64,000 bases of DNA from Hoplostethus atlanticus. Lineage: Eukaryota > Chordata > Actinopteri > Trachichthyiformes > Trachichthyidae. The position numbers were made by a program, and so were the translations under genes. The stretch is from contig JAXDDX010000333.1 of the NCBI GenBank assembly GCA_034670405.1, positions 62,001 to 126,000 on the forward strand, read 5' to 3'. How positions within the stretch are numbered: the first letter of the stretch is position 1; the number at the start of each line of letters is the position of its first letter. Below the pieces are notes generated by a model. That model saw only the letters and a program-made list of their open reading frames with translations. It did not search any database and was not told the origin of the DNA. Positions 21,601 through 35,104 of this stretch are shown one piece after another.

Positions 21601-24600
21601 ACAACAAACAGAGGAGACCAAACCCCAAACACAAACGGAATACACAGAGAGGAGAAAGAACAAAAAGGGGGCAGTAGAAGACACACAACAGGAGAACAGA
21701 GCAGAACACACAACAAAGAAAGGACACAACAAGAGACAAAAAAACCAACAGAAACAGAGCAGAGGCCCAAAAGGAAACCAGAGAGAGCACACAACAGGAA
21801 GAAGCATAGCAGAGACACACAACAGGAAGACAGCAGCAGAACACAAAAAAGAGAAGCGGGAACCAAAGGAAAAAAACAAAACAGAAGAAAAACAAAACAA
21901 AGAAAGAACAAACAACAGAAAACAAAACAAGAAAAACAGAGAGAGACACACAACAGAAGCAGCAAACAGAACCAACAAACAGAGACAAACAAACAGGCCC
22001 GAACCGAAAAGGGCAGTAGAGAGAAACAAAGGAAACCAGTAGGAGAGAACAACAAAGAGAAGAAAAAACAGGGAAAAAACAGGAAAGAAGGAGAGAACCC
22101 AAAAGGAAGACATTGAGAACCACCAATCCCAGTAAGGAACAACAAAGGGGAACACATAAAGACAAAAAGAGAAAGAAGAGACACAAACAAAAAAGACAAA
22201 GAAAAAACAAAACAGAGACAGAGGACCAAGAAACACATTTAAAAGACAACAGAAGACAACAGAGAACACAACAAAACAGCAGTAGAGTAAAAAAAAACAG
22301 AAGAAGAAAAAGAAACAGGAAACCAAAGGGGGACAAACAGAGGCAGGGAGAGACACAAAGGAAAAAGCAGTAGCGAGACACACACAAAAGGACAAGTAGC
22401 AGAAAACACAAAAGAGCGTTGAAGAACCCCAACATGAAAAGCAGTAAGCAGAAAACAGAAAAATAGCAAACCAAAAGAAAAAGGGAGAGCAAAAAAGAGA
22501 AACAGAGAAGCAAAAAGGGCGAAGAAACACAAAAGACAAACCGAGAGAGAGCAAAAAAAAACGACGAACAAAGCAGACCCCACAAACCCAAAGAGGGCAG
22601 AGAAAAACACAACATAAGACAGCAAGGAGAAACAAACAAGAAGACAGAGTAGAGAACAACAACGAAGAACAGCAGTAGCAGAGACAACAAACAAAGAAAG
22701 CAGTACAGAGACCAAAAGAAAAGCAGTTGCAAGACAACAACAAAACAGAAGAGAACCACAACAGGAAACGAGTAGTCAGAGACACAAAAAGGAAAAGAGG
22801 GGAACAAACAGAAAGAAAGGCAGAGACACAACAAGGGCAAGAAGGAAAAACAGGAGTACGAGCACCAGAAAACAAGAAGCGGAGACAGGCAACAACAGAA
22901 GCAGCAGAATGAGGACACACAAAAAGACACAAGGACAACAGAAGGGAAAACAACCAAAAGACAGCAGTAGAAGGGACCAAAAAACAGAAGAGCCCCGAGA
23001 CCAGAGAAACAACAAAGAAAGACAGCAGGAGGAAGGAGACACTGAGGGAAAGGGGAAAAAAGGGGGGCAGGAGTGCGGGATACACAACAAGAGAGAGAGG
23101 AGAACAAGGGGGGGGAGGGAGAGGAAACACAGGAAGGGAGAGGGGACCAGAAGAAGACAACAGAGGAGACAGAGAGGGGCAGAGGAGGGGAGGGAGAAAT
23201 GGAGGAAAAAGAGGAGAATGGAAAAAAAAAGCAGTAAGAGAACAACAAAGGAACAGACACGAAAAGGACACACAACGGAAGACGCAGGAGCAGGACACAA
23301 AGGAAGACAGAGGCAGAGAAAACAAACAGGAAGCAAGTACAGAGAAACACAAGACAGAACGGGAAAACAACAAAAGGGAAACAGGAAGGACAACAAAGGA
23401 AGACAAAAGGAGAACACAACAGAAGACAGCAGTCAGAACACAAAAGAAGCACAGAGCAGAGACAAAACCAAACAAGGAAAACAGGGAACACAAAACAGGA
23501 AACAACCAAATAGCAGAGGAAAAACAAAGAAGACAAGGTGCAGGAACACCAAAAACACATAGCAAGACCCCAACAGAAGACAGCAGTAAGAGACACAACA
23601 AAGGCCGGAGGAAAGGGACCAGGGCACACACAACAAAGACAAAAAACAACAAGGAAAAAAGCAGAGAAACACAAACAGAAACAGCAGTAGAGAAACAAAA
23701 AAAGAACAAGCCAAAAAACAACAGAAGCGAGGGAAAAACAACAGGAAAACACAGCTGAGCGAACACAAAGAAACAGCCAAAAGAGAGCCACAAAGAAGAC
23801 AGCAGTACGAGCCAAGAAACAAGCAAGGGAACCAACAAAGGAAACGTGAAAACAACAGAAGACACAAGGAGGCACACAACAGGAAAGCAGAAGACAACAC
23901 AAAGCAAGGGGAAACAACAGAGAACACATACAGAAAAAAAGAGAGCAGAGACACAAACAGAAGACAGCATAGCAGAGACACACAAAGGAAGAAAAGAGGA
24001 ACACAAAGAGAGAAACAGAGAGACCACAACAGAAGCGCAGAACAGGAAAAGGAAAGAGAAGAGCAAGACAACAAAAAGGGAAACAAGAGCAGAAGACACA
24101 AAAAGAAGAACAGAGTAGCAGAGACACACAACAGAAGACAGAAGAAACAGAGACACAAACAGAAAAGACAGGAAGATAACAACAAGAGAGACAACAGACA
24201 AGAACAACCAACAGGAAGAAGACAAGGAGACACAAACAGAGACACAAGCGGGGAATACAAAACAGAAGAAGAGAAGCAGGAGAACACAACAGGAAGAACC
24301 CGAGCAGAAGAACACAACATAGAGAACAGCATAGAAAAACACACAACAGAAAAGCAGTAGCAGAGACACAAAACAGAGACAGCATAGCAGAACACACAAC
24401 AGGAAAAAGCAGTAGCAGAGAAACCAATAGAGACAGAAGAGAAACACAAACAGAAGACAGCAGTAGCAGAGACACAAAAGAAAAGAGAGCGAACAACAAA
24501 AACAACACAAAACAAAAGGAGGGGAAACAAACAGAACACGGGAGACACACAAAGCAAAACAAGAAAGAAGGAACAACAAGACAAAAAAGAAAACAGAAGA

Positions 24601-27600
24601 AGAAACAAACAACAAAAAAGAGAGAGGAGACACAAAAGGGAAAACAGCTAGAGAAACAACAGAGACAGCAGTAGCAACAAAGAGACAGCAGGGCAAGCAC
24701 ACAACAAGAGACAGCAGTGCAGCCAACCCAAAAAGAGCAGAAAAGGAAAACAGACAACAAGCAGAAGTAGCAGAAAGGAAAACAACAAAAACAACAAAGA
24801 GAAAACAAAAGGAACAATAGGAGAAAACACATAAGCAAAAAAGAAACAAAAGAGACAAACAGGAAGACAAAGAGGAAAACAGAACAAACAAAGGGGGAGA
24901 AAACAGAGACAGACACAAACAACAATAGAAAGAACCAAATAAGACACGAAAAAAGAACAGAAGAGAGACAACAAAACAGGGGGAACAAGAGACCACGAGA
25001 CACACAAGGAAACAAGCAGTAGCAGAGACCAAAAAAAAGAAAAAGGGCAGAAAAACAAACAAAGAAACACACAAGAGAGCAGAAGGAAAAAAAGAGACAC
25101 AAAGAACAAAAACAGAAGACACAGTAGCAAGACACACAACAGGAGAAAGCAGTAGCAGAGAACACAACAAAGAACAGAAGACAAAAAACAAAACAAAAAA
25201 ACACAGAGGAGAGACACACAACAGAAAGCCAAAGGGAGAAAACAAAAAACAGCAGTAGCAGGACAAAACAGAGAAACAAGCAAGACAACAACAAGAACAG
25301 CAGGAGAACAAAAAAAGAACAGCAGTAAGAAGACCCCAAAAAAAAGCAGAGAAAAAAGAAAAAGCAAAGGAGAACCACAAAACCCAAAAAACACAAAACA
25401 GAAGCAGCAGTAGCAGAGACACACAAACAGGAAGACAGCAGAGCAGGAAACACAACAGGAAGACACAGTAGAGGAGAACAAAAAGGAAAGCAGTAGCAGA
25501 GACAACAAGAAACAGAGGACAAAAGAAACAGCCGGGGCAAAGACAAAGAACACGAACAGCAGCACAAAAAGAGACAGAGGCAACAAAAGAGAGCAGCAGA
25601 AGAACAAAAGGAAAAGAAGAGACACACAAAGGAGGGACCAAAACAAAGAAACAGAGGGACACAAAAGAGACACATCAGGAAAAACACCAATAGGAAAGAA
25701 AAAACAGAAGCAGGACGAACACAAACAGAAGAAGAAGAGCAGAGACACACAACAAAAGGCAGAGATGCAAGAAGACACAAGAAACAAGGGAAAAAAAAGA
25801 AGACGAGGTAGCAGAGCACAACAGAGGAAAACCCAACAGAGACCAGAGAGAACAACAGAAGACACAGGAGGAGAACACAACAAGAGAACAGTAGCAGAAA
25901 CAACAGAAACAGAGCAGAAACACAACAAGAACAGCAGTACAAAAACAAAGGAAAAAGAGTAGCAGAGACACACAAAGAAACAGCAGTGTAGAGAACACCC
26001 AACAAAGCAGAGCGGACACAACCAGGAGACAGCAGACAGAGACACACAAAAGAACAAAGAAAACAAAGAAAAACAAGCACACCAAAGAGAACAAAAACAA
26101 AAGTGGACAAGCAGTAGGAGACACCACAAAGAAACAGCGTAGCAGAAACAACAAAGAAGAAAACAAGGAAAACAAGAACAACAGAAGCAAGAGAGACAAA
26201 CAAAACAAAGGGAAAACACAAACAGAAACAGCAGGTGCAGAGGGAAAACAACAAAGAAAAAGGAAAACAACAGAGACAGCAGTAAGGAAAAACACAACAG
26301 AAGAAGCAGGGAACACAAACAGAGACACAGAAGAGACCACAACAGGAGAAAAGCAGACACAAAAGGAACAAAGCAGGAGAACACAAAAAGAACAGTAGCA
26401 GAGACACACAACAAGACGGAGCGGAAGACACACAAAAAGAAAGCAGAGAGAAGAAAACAAACAAAAGACAGCACAGGACAACACAAAACAGAAGACAGAG
26501 AACCAAAGAAGACAGAAGGGAATACACAAAGAGAAAGTAGCAGAGACACACAAGGGAAAACACAGAAAGGGAACACAAATGAAGACAAAAAAAAAGAGAG
26601 ACACACAAAAGAGACCCGCAGTAGAGAACCACAAAAGAAGACAGCAAGAGAAAACAAAAGAGAACACAAGAACACAAATAGAGAAAAAAAAAGAGACCCC
26701 AAAAGGGCAAACAAGAACAAGGAAGCAACAAAAGCAACAACCCGGAAGAAACAGTAGAGAAACAACAGAAAAAAGACACAAAAGGAACACAACAGAAGAC
26801 AAAGAAGAGACAACAGAAGACAGCGTAGCAGAGAACCAAAAGGAAGACAAGCAGTAGAGAACACAAACAGAAAGAAGAGAACCCGGAGGAACACAACAAA
26901 GACAAAAAGACAACAAGAGACAACAGGGAAGACACACAACATAGAGACACAGGCAGAGACACAAACAAGAGAAGCAGTAGCAGAGCACACAACAGGAAGA
27001 CAAGGGAGCAGAAGCACACAAAGGAAAACAGGTAGCGGGGAACACAACAGGGGCAGCAGTAGCAAGACCCCAACAGGAAACAGGGTAGCAGAGACACAAA
27101 CAAAAGACAGAGTAGAGACACAACAACGAAGAAGCCCAAAAGACACAAAACAAAAAACAGTAGAAACACAAAAAAGGACAAGAACACAACAGGGGAAAAA
27201 CAAGGAGGAGAACAAAAAAAAGAGCAGAGAACACAAAGAAGACAGGAAAAGAAACAACAGGAAACAAGAAGGAGAACACAAACAGAGAGCAGCAGGACAC
27301 ACAACAAGAGAACATAGGAGCACACAAAGACAAGCAACCAACAAAAGAACAGGAGAACCCAAAAAAGGAAACAGAGCAGAGCCACAAAGGAGACAGCAGA
27401 CAGAACAACAAAGAGAAGAGGAGCAGAAAACAAAAATAAGACAGGAAGGAGGCAAAAGAAGAGCAGTAGCAGAAACCCAAAAGGAGAAGCAGCACCAACA
27501 GAAAAACATAGAGACACAAAGAGACAGAATACAAGAACACAACGAGGGAAGCAGTAGAAGAACACAACAGAGACACAGAAGACACAACAAAAAGACAAGG

Positions 27601-29880
27601 AGAGACACACAAAAGATAGCAAGAACACAACGGGGACAAGGGGAGTAGAGAACACAACAAGACGAGACAGAGAACAAACAGAAACCAGAGAACAAGGAAG
27701 ACAACAAAGAACAAAGAGAGGAGAGGGAAAAAAAAAGAAGAAATTTGAGAGACACAACAGATAAGACAAATAGAGAAACAACAAGAGACAGCAGTAGCAG
27801 AGAAACACAACAGGAAAAAAACATCAGTAGCCCGAGACACACCCAAAAGGAAGAAAGCAGTAGCGGGGGAAACACAACAGAGGAGGAGAGTACAAGACAA
27901 AACAACAGGAAGACGCAGTAGCAGAGGACACACAAAAATAGAGACAGCAGTGAAACAGAGACCACAACAGGAAAAACAGCAATTTGCAGAGAACCCCAAC
28001 GGAAGACGCAGTTTTGAGACAAAACAACATAAGACCCGCAATAACAGAGGGCACCCCAACAGGAAGACAGCGGGAAGGGGGGGGGAACAAAAAAACAGGA
28101 ATTCAGCAGTAGCGGAGATACAAAACAGGGGGGACAGCAGTAGGGAGGACCACACAAAAGGAAAACAGCAGTAGCAGAGACACACAAAAGGAAGGGCCCG
28201 CAAAAAGGGGGGGAGGATACACAAACAGAGAGACAGCATAGCAGAGGGCAAAAACAACATAGAAAACAAAAAGTTTGCAGAAGGGCACACCCAAAAATAG
28301 AGACAAACAGTACAGAGACACACAAACAGAAAGACAGGGATTTTCGAGAACACACAACATAGAGACAGCAGTACCGGTAGAAAACAACAGGGGGAAAAAA
28401 AAAAGCAATTTGCAGAGGCACACAACCCGAAAGACAGCAGTAGCGGAGATACACAAAAAGAGAGGGCAGCAGTAGCAGAAAAACGGCCCAAACAGGAAAA
28501 CAGCAGTAGCAGAGGAAAACACAAAAGGAAAACAGCGATAGCGGAGATACCAACAGGAACAGCAGTAGCAGAGACACACAACATAGGACAGCAGTGGGGG
28601 AGACACACAACATAGAGGGCAGCAGTTTCAGGGGGAAAACACAACAGAAAGACAGGGAGTTCAGGGGAAAACCCCAAAAAGGAAGGGCAGCAGTAGCGGA
28701 AAATACACCCCAAAAGGAGACAGCAGTAAACCCGAACACACAACAGGAGACAGGGAGTACAGGTTAGGGCAAAACAAAAAGGGAAAACAAACAGTAGTGG
28801 GGATTTCACAACAGAAGGGGCAGAGAGCATTTGCAGAGGGGCACAAAAACAGGAAAGACAGCATTTCAGAGGACCACAACAGGAAGAAAAGCATTGCAGA
28901 GGGCACACAAAAAGAAAGACAGGCCCTTAGCAGGGGACCACAAAAAGGAAGGGCCCCCGCAGTACAGAGACAAAAAAAACAAAAGAGACCAGTTCAAGAC
29001 ACACAACAGGAAAACAGGGATAGCAGAGACACACAAAGGAATACAGCATAGCGGAAAATTCAAAACAGAGAGACCCCGCAGTTAGCAGAGGACACACAAA
29101 AAGGAAGGGCAGGGGTAGCAGGGGGAAAAACCCCCAACAGGGGAAAACCGGGAGTAGCAGAGAAAAACAACAGAAAGGGCAGCAGTAACAGAGAAAAACA
29201 CAACCCCTTAAAAAAGAAAAGCAGAAGGGGGGAAACAAACAGAGACAGCAAACAGCCAAAAACACACAACATAGAGACAGCAGGGAGCAGGACACAAAAA
29301 CAAAAGAGGGCAGCAGTAGCAGAGACCAACAGGAAGGAAAAGCCAGTAGAGAAACAACCCCCAACAGAGAGGGCAGCAGGGAGCGGGGGATACACAACAG
29401 AGAGACAAAAACAAATACAGAGCAAAAAAAACAAGGGAAACAGCATTTGCAGAGAAAAAACAACAAAAAAGACAAACAGTTGCAGGGGACAAAAAACAAA
29501 GAACAGGGAGTAGCAGAGTCCACAAAAAGGAAAAACCCCGGAGACAGGGGTCACACAAACAAAAGGAAGGGCAGAGTTGAGAGGACACAAAACCCGGGAA
29601 AAAAGCGTACAGAGACACACAACGAAGAGAAACAGTAGCGGGGGAAAAACACAAACAGGGAAAACAGCAGGGAGCAGAGACAACAACATGAACAGGGGGT
29701 ACAGAGAACCCCACAACATAGGGGACCCGCAGGGAGGGGAAAAAAAGACAGACAACAGGAAGACAGCAGTAGCAGAGGGCACACAAAAGGGGGAAAGGGC
29801 AGCAGGACGGGGGGATACACAAAAAGGGGAGACAGCAGTAGCAGAGACACAAAAACAGAAAAACCCCATTTTCAGAGACA
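18621..29880 (+). repeat. Degraded part of the 30-bp minisatellite
   Basis: Pieces of the monomer (GACAGCAGTAGCAGAGACAC, ACACAACAGGAA) recur throughout but with frequent missing bases and homopolymer changes, worst at about 20-27.5 kb. The composition stays A/G/C with very little T. The higher-order marker variant survives at about 28100 and 29040. The pattern is that of one continuous array read through with poor consensus rather than an ancient decayed array, since the errors are mostly deletions. The true length of this part is unknown. The 1000-2000-residue frames here are composition artefacts. Confidence 0.85.
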
Positions 29881-31696
29881 CACAACATAGAGACAGCAAT
29901 TAGCAGAGTCACACAACAGAGAGGAGGCAGTAGCAGAGACACACAACAGGGAGATAGCAGTAGCAGAGACACACAACAGAGAGACAGCTGTAGCAGAGAC
30001 ACACAACATAGAGACAGCAGTTGCAGAGACACAACATAGAGACAGCAGTAGCAGAGTCACACAACAGGAAGACAGCAGTAGCAGAGACACACAACAGGAA
30101 GACAGCAGTAGCAGAGACACACAACAGGAAGACAGCAGTAGCAGAGATACACAACAGAGAGACAGCAGTAGCAGAGACACACAACAGGAAGACAGCAGTA
30201 GCAGAGACACACAACATAGAGACAGCAGTAGCAGAGACACACAACAGAGAGACAGCAGTAGCAGAGACACACAACATAGAGACAGCAGTAGCGGAGACAC
30301 ACAACATAGAGACAGCAGTAGCAGAGACACACAACAGAAAGACAGCAGTTGCAGAGACACACAACAGGAAGACAGCAGTAGCGGAGATACACAACAGAGA
30401 GACAGCAGTAGCAGAGACACACAACAGGAAGACAGCAGTAGCAGAGACACACAACAGGAAGACAGCAGTAGCGGAGATACACAACAGAGAGACAGCAGTA
30501 GCAGAGACACACAACAGGAAGACAGCAGTAGCAGAGACACACAACAGGAAGACAGCAGTAGCAGAGACACACAACAGAAAGACAGCAGTAGCAGAGACAC
30601 ACAACAGGAAGACAGCAGTAGCAGAGACACACAACATAGAGACAGCAGTAGCAGAGACACACAACAGGAAGACAGCAGTAGCAGAGACACACAACAGGAA
30701 TACAGCAGTAGCGGAGATACAAAACAGAGAGACAGCAGTAGCAGAGACACACAACAGGAAGACAGCAGTAGCAGAGACACACAACAGGAAGACAGCAGTA
30801 GCAGAGACACACAACAGAAAGACAGCAGTAGCAGAGACACACAACAGAAAGACAGCAGTAGCGGAGACACACAACAGAGACAGCAGCAGCAGAGACACAC
30901 AACATAGAGACAGCAGTAGCAGAGACACACAACATAGAGACAGCAGTAGCAGAGACACAACAGGAAGACAGCAGTAGCAGAGACACACAACAGAGAGACA
31001 GCAGTAGCGGAGATACACAACAGAGAGACAGCAGTAGCAGAGACACACAACAGGAAGACAGCAGTAGCAGAGACACACAACAGAAAGACAGCAGTTGCAG
31101 AGACACACAACATAGAGACAGCAGTAGCAGAGTCACACAACAGGAAAACAGCAGTAGCAGAGTCACACAACAGGAAGACAGCAGTAGCAGAGACACACAA
31201 CAGGAAGACAGCAGTAGCAGAGACACACAACAGAAAGACAGCAGTAGCGGAGACACACAACAGAGAGACAGCAGCAGCAGAGACACACAACATAGAGACA
31301 GCAGTAGCAGAGACACACAACATAGAGACAGCAGTAGCAGAGACAGACAACAGGAAGACAGCAGTAGCAGAGACACACAACAGAAAGACAGCAGGAGCGG
31401 AGATACACAACAGAGAGACAGCAGTAGCAGAGACACACAACAGGAAGACACCACTAGCAGAGACACACAACAGAGAGACAGCAGTAGCAGAGACACACAA
31501 CAAAAAGACAGCAGTAGCAGAGACACACAACAGAGAGACAGCAGTAGCAGAGATACACAACAGAGAGAGCAGTAGCAGAGACAATAGAGAGGCAGCAGTA
31601 GCAGAGACATAACAGAGACAGCAGTAGCAGAGACACACAACAGAAAGACAGCAGTAGCAGAGACACACAACAGGGAGACAGCAGTAGCAGAGACAC
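29881..31696 (+). repeat. 30-bp minisatellite, clean block 2
   Basis: About 60 copies of the same 30-bp unit with the same variants as block 1, including the GGAATACAGCAGTAGCGGAG marker at about 30697. A few units are shortened (27-28 bp at about 30870, 30955 and 31570-31620). It ends where a GC-rich spacer begins. Confidence 0.95.
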
Positions 31697-31968
31697 TGTG
31701 GCAGTCTGGAGGGAGGGAGTGGGTGAGGTGTAGGCTGGATCCAGGAGAGTGTCGAGTCAGCGACCGAGCGAGGTCCGCGGCGGGGTTGCTGGGACGGAGG
31801 CGAGGTGCGCAAGTGGGAGAGACAGAGTGGGGAACCTGGGTCCGCGGAGGTTGCAGCTGGAAGCCACTGCAAGGGCTGCCCAATCGGGGTCGGAGTAGGA
31901 CGCTCCTGGAAGCCTGGCAGACTGGCAGCCTTGGTGCTCCGCGACTGACCTGCTGGGAGAGAGCATGG
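31697..31968. repeat. GC-rich spacer, copy 1 (272 bp)
   Basis: Non-minisatellite DNA beginning TGTGGCAGTCTGGAGGGAGG and ending GGGAGAGAGCATGGGA. A shorter copy sits at 32476-32664. Together with the minisatellite between them this forms a duplicated unit of 779 bp. No coding content was recognised; open frames across it are extensions of the array frames. Confidence 0.85.
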
Positions 31969-32475
31969 GACAGCAGTAGCAGAAACTACAGAGAGACAGC
32001 AGCAGAGACACACAACAGGGAGACAGCAGTAGCAGAGACACACAACAGGGAGACAGCAGTAGCAGAGACACACAACAGAGACCGCAATAGTAGAGACACA
32101 CAACAGGGAGACAGCAGTAGTAGAGACACACAACAGAGAGACAGCAGTAGCAGAGACACACAACAAAAAGACAGCAGTAGCAGAGACACACAACAGGAAG
32201 ACAGCAGTAGCGAAGATACACAACAGAGAGAGCAGTAGCAGAGACATAACAGACAGCAGTAGCAGAGACACACAACAGGAAGACAGCAGTAGTAGAGACA
32301 CACAACAGAGAGACAGCAGTAGCAGAGACACACAACAAGGCGACAGCAGTAGCAGAGACATAACAGAGACAGCAGTAGCAGAGACACACAACAAAAAGAC
32401 AGCAGTAGCAGAGACACACAACAGGTAGACAGCAGTAGCAGAGACACAACAGGGAGACATCAGTAGCAGAGACAC
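31969..32475 (+). repeat. 30-bp minisatellite, clean block 3
   Basis: About 17 copies, more irregular in length than block 2, with AACAGGGAGACAGCAGTAG and AGTAGAGACAC variants. Confidence 0.9.
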
Positions 32476-32664
32476 TGTGGCAGACTGGAGGGAGGGAGTG
32501 GGTGAGGTGTAGGCTGGATCCAGGAGAGAGTCCACTCAGCGACCGAGCAAGGTCCGCGGCAGGATTCCTGGGAAGGAGGCGAGGTGCGCAGTAGGACGTT
32601 CCTGGAAGCCTGGCAGACTGGCAGCCTTGGTGCTCTGCGGCTGGCCTGCTGGGAGAGAGCATGG
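32476..32664. repeat. GC-rich spacer, copy 2 (189 bp)
   Basis: Matches copy 1 at both ends but lacks an internal 83 bp: after GGCGAGGTGCGCA it passes directly to GTAGGACGTTCCTGG. Scattered substitutions show it is not a very recent copy. It is followed by two or three minisatellite units (to about 32740) and then BEL/Pao sequence. Confidence 0.85.
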
Positions 32665-32756
32665 GACAGCATTAGCAGAGACCACAGAGAGACAGCAGCA
32701 GCAGAGACACACAAAAGGGAGACAGCAGCAGCCTGCAGAGGAAAGGGCCTGCAGAG

Positions 32757-33530
32757 GTGAAAGAGTTAGACCTGGACAGAGAGAATCTACATGTAGAAAA
32801 GGCACTGGGAGTCCATTGGGATGTAGAGACTGACACACACTCATTCAGAACAGCCACAAAGTCTCAGCCAATCACCAGAAGAGGTATTCTTTCAGTAGTC
32901 TGCTCTGTATATGACCCTCTAGGATTCCTCGCTCCTTTTATCTTGACTGCAAAGAACGTACTTCAAGAGCTGTGTAAATCCAACTGCAGCTGGGATGAAA
33001 AGGTACCAGAGGTATTTGCTCTACAGTGCAAAAGATGTCTTGCAGACCTGAACCAATTGACTGGTTTCTGTGTTGACCGATGTATACAGTCAAAGGGATT
33101 TGGTAAGATCAAGTCTGCACAACTACATCATTTCAGTGATGCCAGTGAATCAGGGTATGGTGTTGTCACTTACCTGCACCAAGTGAACATCATGGGTGAA
33201 GCTCACGTAGCATTCATCATGGGCAAAGCGAGAGTCTCCCCGCTCAAGCAAATGACCATCCCAAGACTTGAGCTAACAGCAGCAGTCCTGGCAGTCAGAA
33301 TGGATGTAATGCTGAGAACAGAACTTCAGATTGTGATGGAAAAATCAGTCTTCTGGACTGACAGCACATCTGTCCTTCGCTACATTGCCAACACAACTAA
33401 AAGGTTCCATACGTTTGTGGAAAATAGAGTCTCTCTAATCAGGGAATTGTCATCAACCCAACAGTGGAGGTACGTGAGCTCCGTGAACGTGAACAAGTCA
33501 GTTGGTGGAACACTTCTCAAAATGGAATGA
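32757..33530 (+). pseudogene. BEL/Pao RT C-terminus and RNase H
   Basis: About 257 residues. LDLDRENLHVEKALGVHWDV is the block just after the YVDD region in BEL/Pao RT, followed by SVVCSVYDPLGFLAPFILTA, a hallmark of the family. RNase H follows with its acidic residues in HHFSDASESGYG (Asp), TIPRLELTAAVLA (Glu) and FWTDSTSVLRYI (Asp). The frame breaks at about 33530 and the sequence continues in another frame (33616-33837) with the linker to integrase. Confidence 0.88.
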
Positions 33531-33821
33531 CTTAAAGAAGGGCGGTGCACGGATCCTGACGGTCAGACAAACCTTACAGCAACTGGGGAACAAAAGAAAA
33601 TAGTTTACCAAAAAGATGAAGAACAGCGAGAGCAAAGAAACAGTTGAACAGCAAATTAACAAGTTCAAAAGAACACTGGGAGGCCAAAGGCTTTTACTTG
33701 ATGACATGGCGCAAGCTGAGAAGGCAATAATCAGTTACAGTCAAAGTCAATGCTTCCCAGAAGAAATGGCTGTTTTGAAAAAAGGAAACTGTCATGTCAA
33801 TAGAAGCAGCACCATCCAGTC

Positions 33822-35030
33822 TTGGAAGATGGATTGTTAAGAGTTGGAGGAAGGATAAGTAAGTCAGCAATGCCACAGGAACTCCTACATCCAGTCATCC
33901 TAAGTAAAAAGAGTCACACTGCCAAGCTCATTTTAAGAGACATTCATGAGAGAACTGGTCACGGAGGAAGGTGTCATATGCTCTCTTGGCTGAGGCTGAA
34001 GTACTGGATCCTACATGCCAACACAGCTGCAAGAAAAGTCATCAATGAATGTATGTTTTGTCGTCGGCAAAGAGCCAAAGCAGGAGAGCAAAAGATGGCT
34101 GACCTGCCCAAGAGTCGTGTTACACCAGACCAGCCACCTTTCACATATGTTGGTATAGATTACTTTGCACCAATCAAAGTGAAGCATGGACGTAGTTATG
34201 TGAAAAGGTATGGCATAATATTTACGTGTTTAACCAGTCATGCCGTACATCTGGAAATGGCTTCATCTTTGGATACTGACTCTTGCATTAACGCCATTCG
34301 CAGATTTATCTGTAGAAGAGGTCAAGTTCATGAGATGAGGTCAGACAATGGAACTAACTACATCGGCTCAGAGCATGAGCTTAGAGAAGCTGTAAAAGAG
34401 TTGAACCACAGCAAGATTGAGAGCACCCTGCTTCAGGATGGAATAAAGTGGATCTTCAATCCCCCGTCCGGTTCCCCTCATGGAGGAGTGTGGGAGCACT
34501 TGATACGTCAGGTGAAGAACATACTTACCTCGGTCATGAAACAGCAAGCATTAAATGATGACGGCTTACAGACAGCATTATGTGAAGTGGAAGCGATTCT
34601 CAATGACCGTCCAATAACAACGGTGTCTGGTGATCCTAATGACTTGGAAGCCCTCACATCAAACCATTTGCTTCAGCTTAAGCCAATCATGCCACCCGGA
34701 CTCTTTTGCAAAGAGGACTTGTACTCCAGGAAATGATGGAAGCAAATCCAATACCTAGTAGATCTTTTCTGGAAAAGATGGATAAAAGAATATCTTGCCT
34801 TAATGCAGGAGCGCCAGAAATGGAATATCCCAAGGAGAAATCTCGCTGCCGATGATGTTGTGCTCATAGTGGATGACAATGCTCAACGCAGCTCCTGGTT
34901 GATGGCCAGACTTATCAAACCATTACCAGATTCAAAGGGTCAAGTACGAAGCGTGCTACTCAAGACAAACACAAGCACATTAGAACGACCCATCAGTAAG
35001 CTATGTTTGCTGCAAGAAGCCTTCATATGA
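33822..35030 (+). pseudogene. BEL/Pao integrase, broken
   Basis: Begins with MEDGLLRVGGRISKSAMP, the conserved linker. The zinc-binding region (HERTGHGGRCHMLS then CMFCRRQRA) is followed by the catalytic core: Asp in YVGIDYFAPIK, Asp in MRSDNGTNYIGSE and Glu in GSPHGGVWEHLIRQ. A TGA at 34734 stops the frame. Downstream DNA at 34738-35030 continues the C-terminal domain in a shifted frame (RQKWNIPRRNLAADDVVLIV). All catalytic residues are present, so decay is recent relative to other elements. Confidence 0.88.
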
Positions 35031-35104
35031 AGATTGAGTAAAAAAAGATGATTTAAGTTGAAGTAATTGTTTTGTTAATCACAGCCACAATTAGGGGCCG
35101 GAAA

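Noticed and set aside
31723-32238. Open frame across the GC-rich spacer
   Set aside because: It runs into array frames, has no recognised domain, and the second spacer copy with its 83-bp deletion does not preserve it.
15205-32475. CRISPR-like array (30-bp direct repeats)
   Set aside because: The repeats are head to tail with no unique spacers, the context is vertebrate, and no cas genes are present. It is a minisatellite.
15009-32535. Very long minus-strand open frames (hundreds to 2242 residues) rich in Cys, Leu, Val and Ser repeats, and plus-strand frames of AETHNR-type repeats
   Set aside because: They arise because the 30-bp period keeps frame and the minus strand has almost no A, which all stop codons need. 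Several frames are open at once with unrelated repeats, and they run through degraded consensus. They are not proteins.
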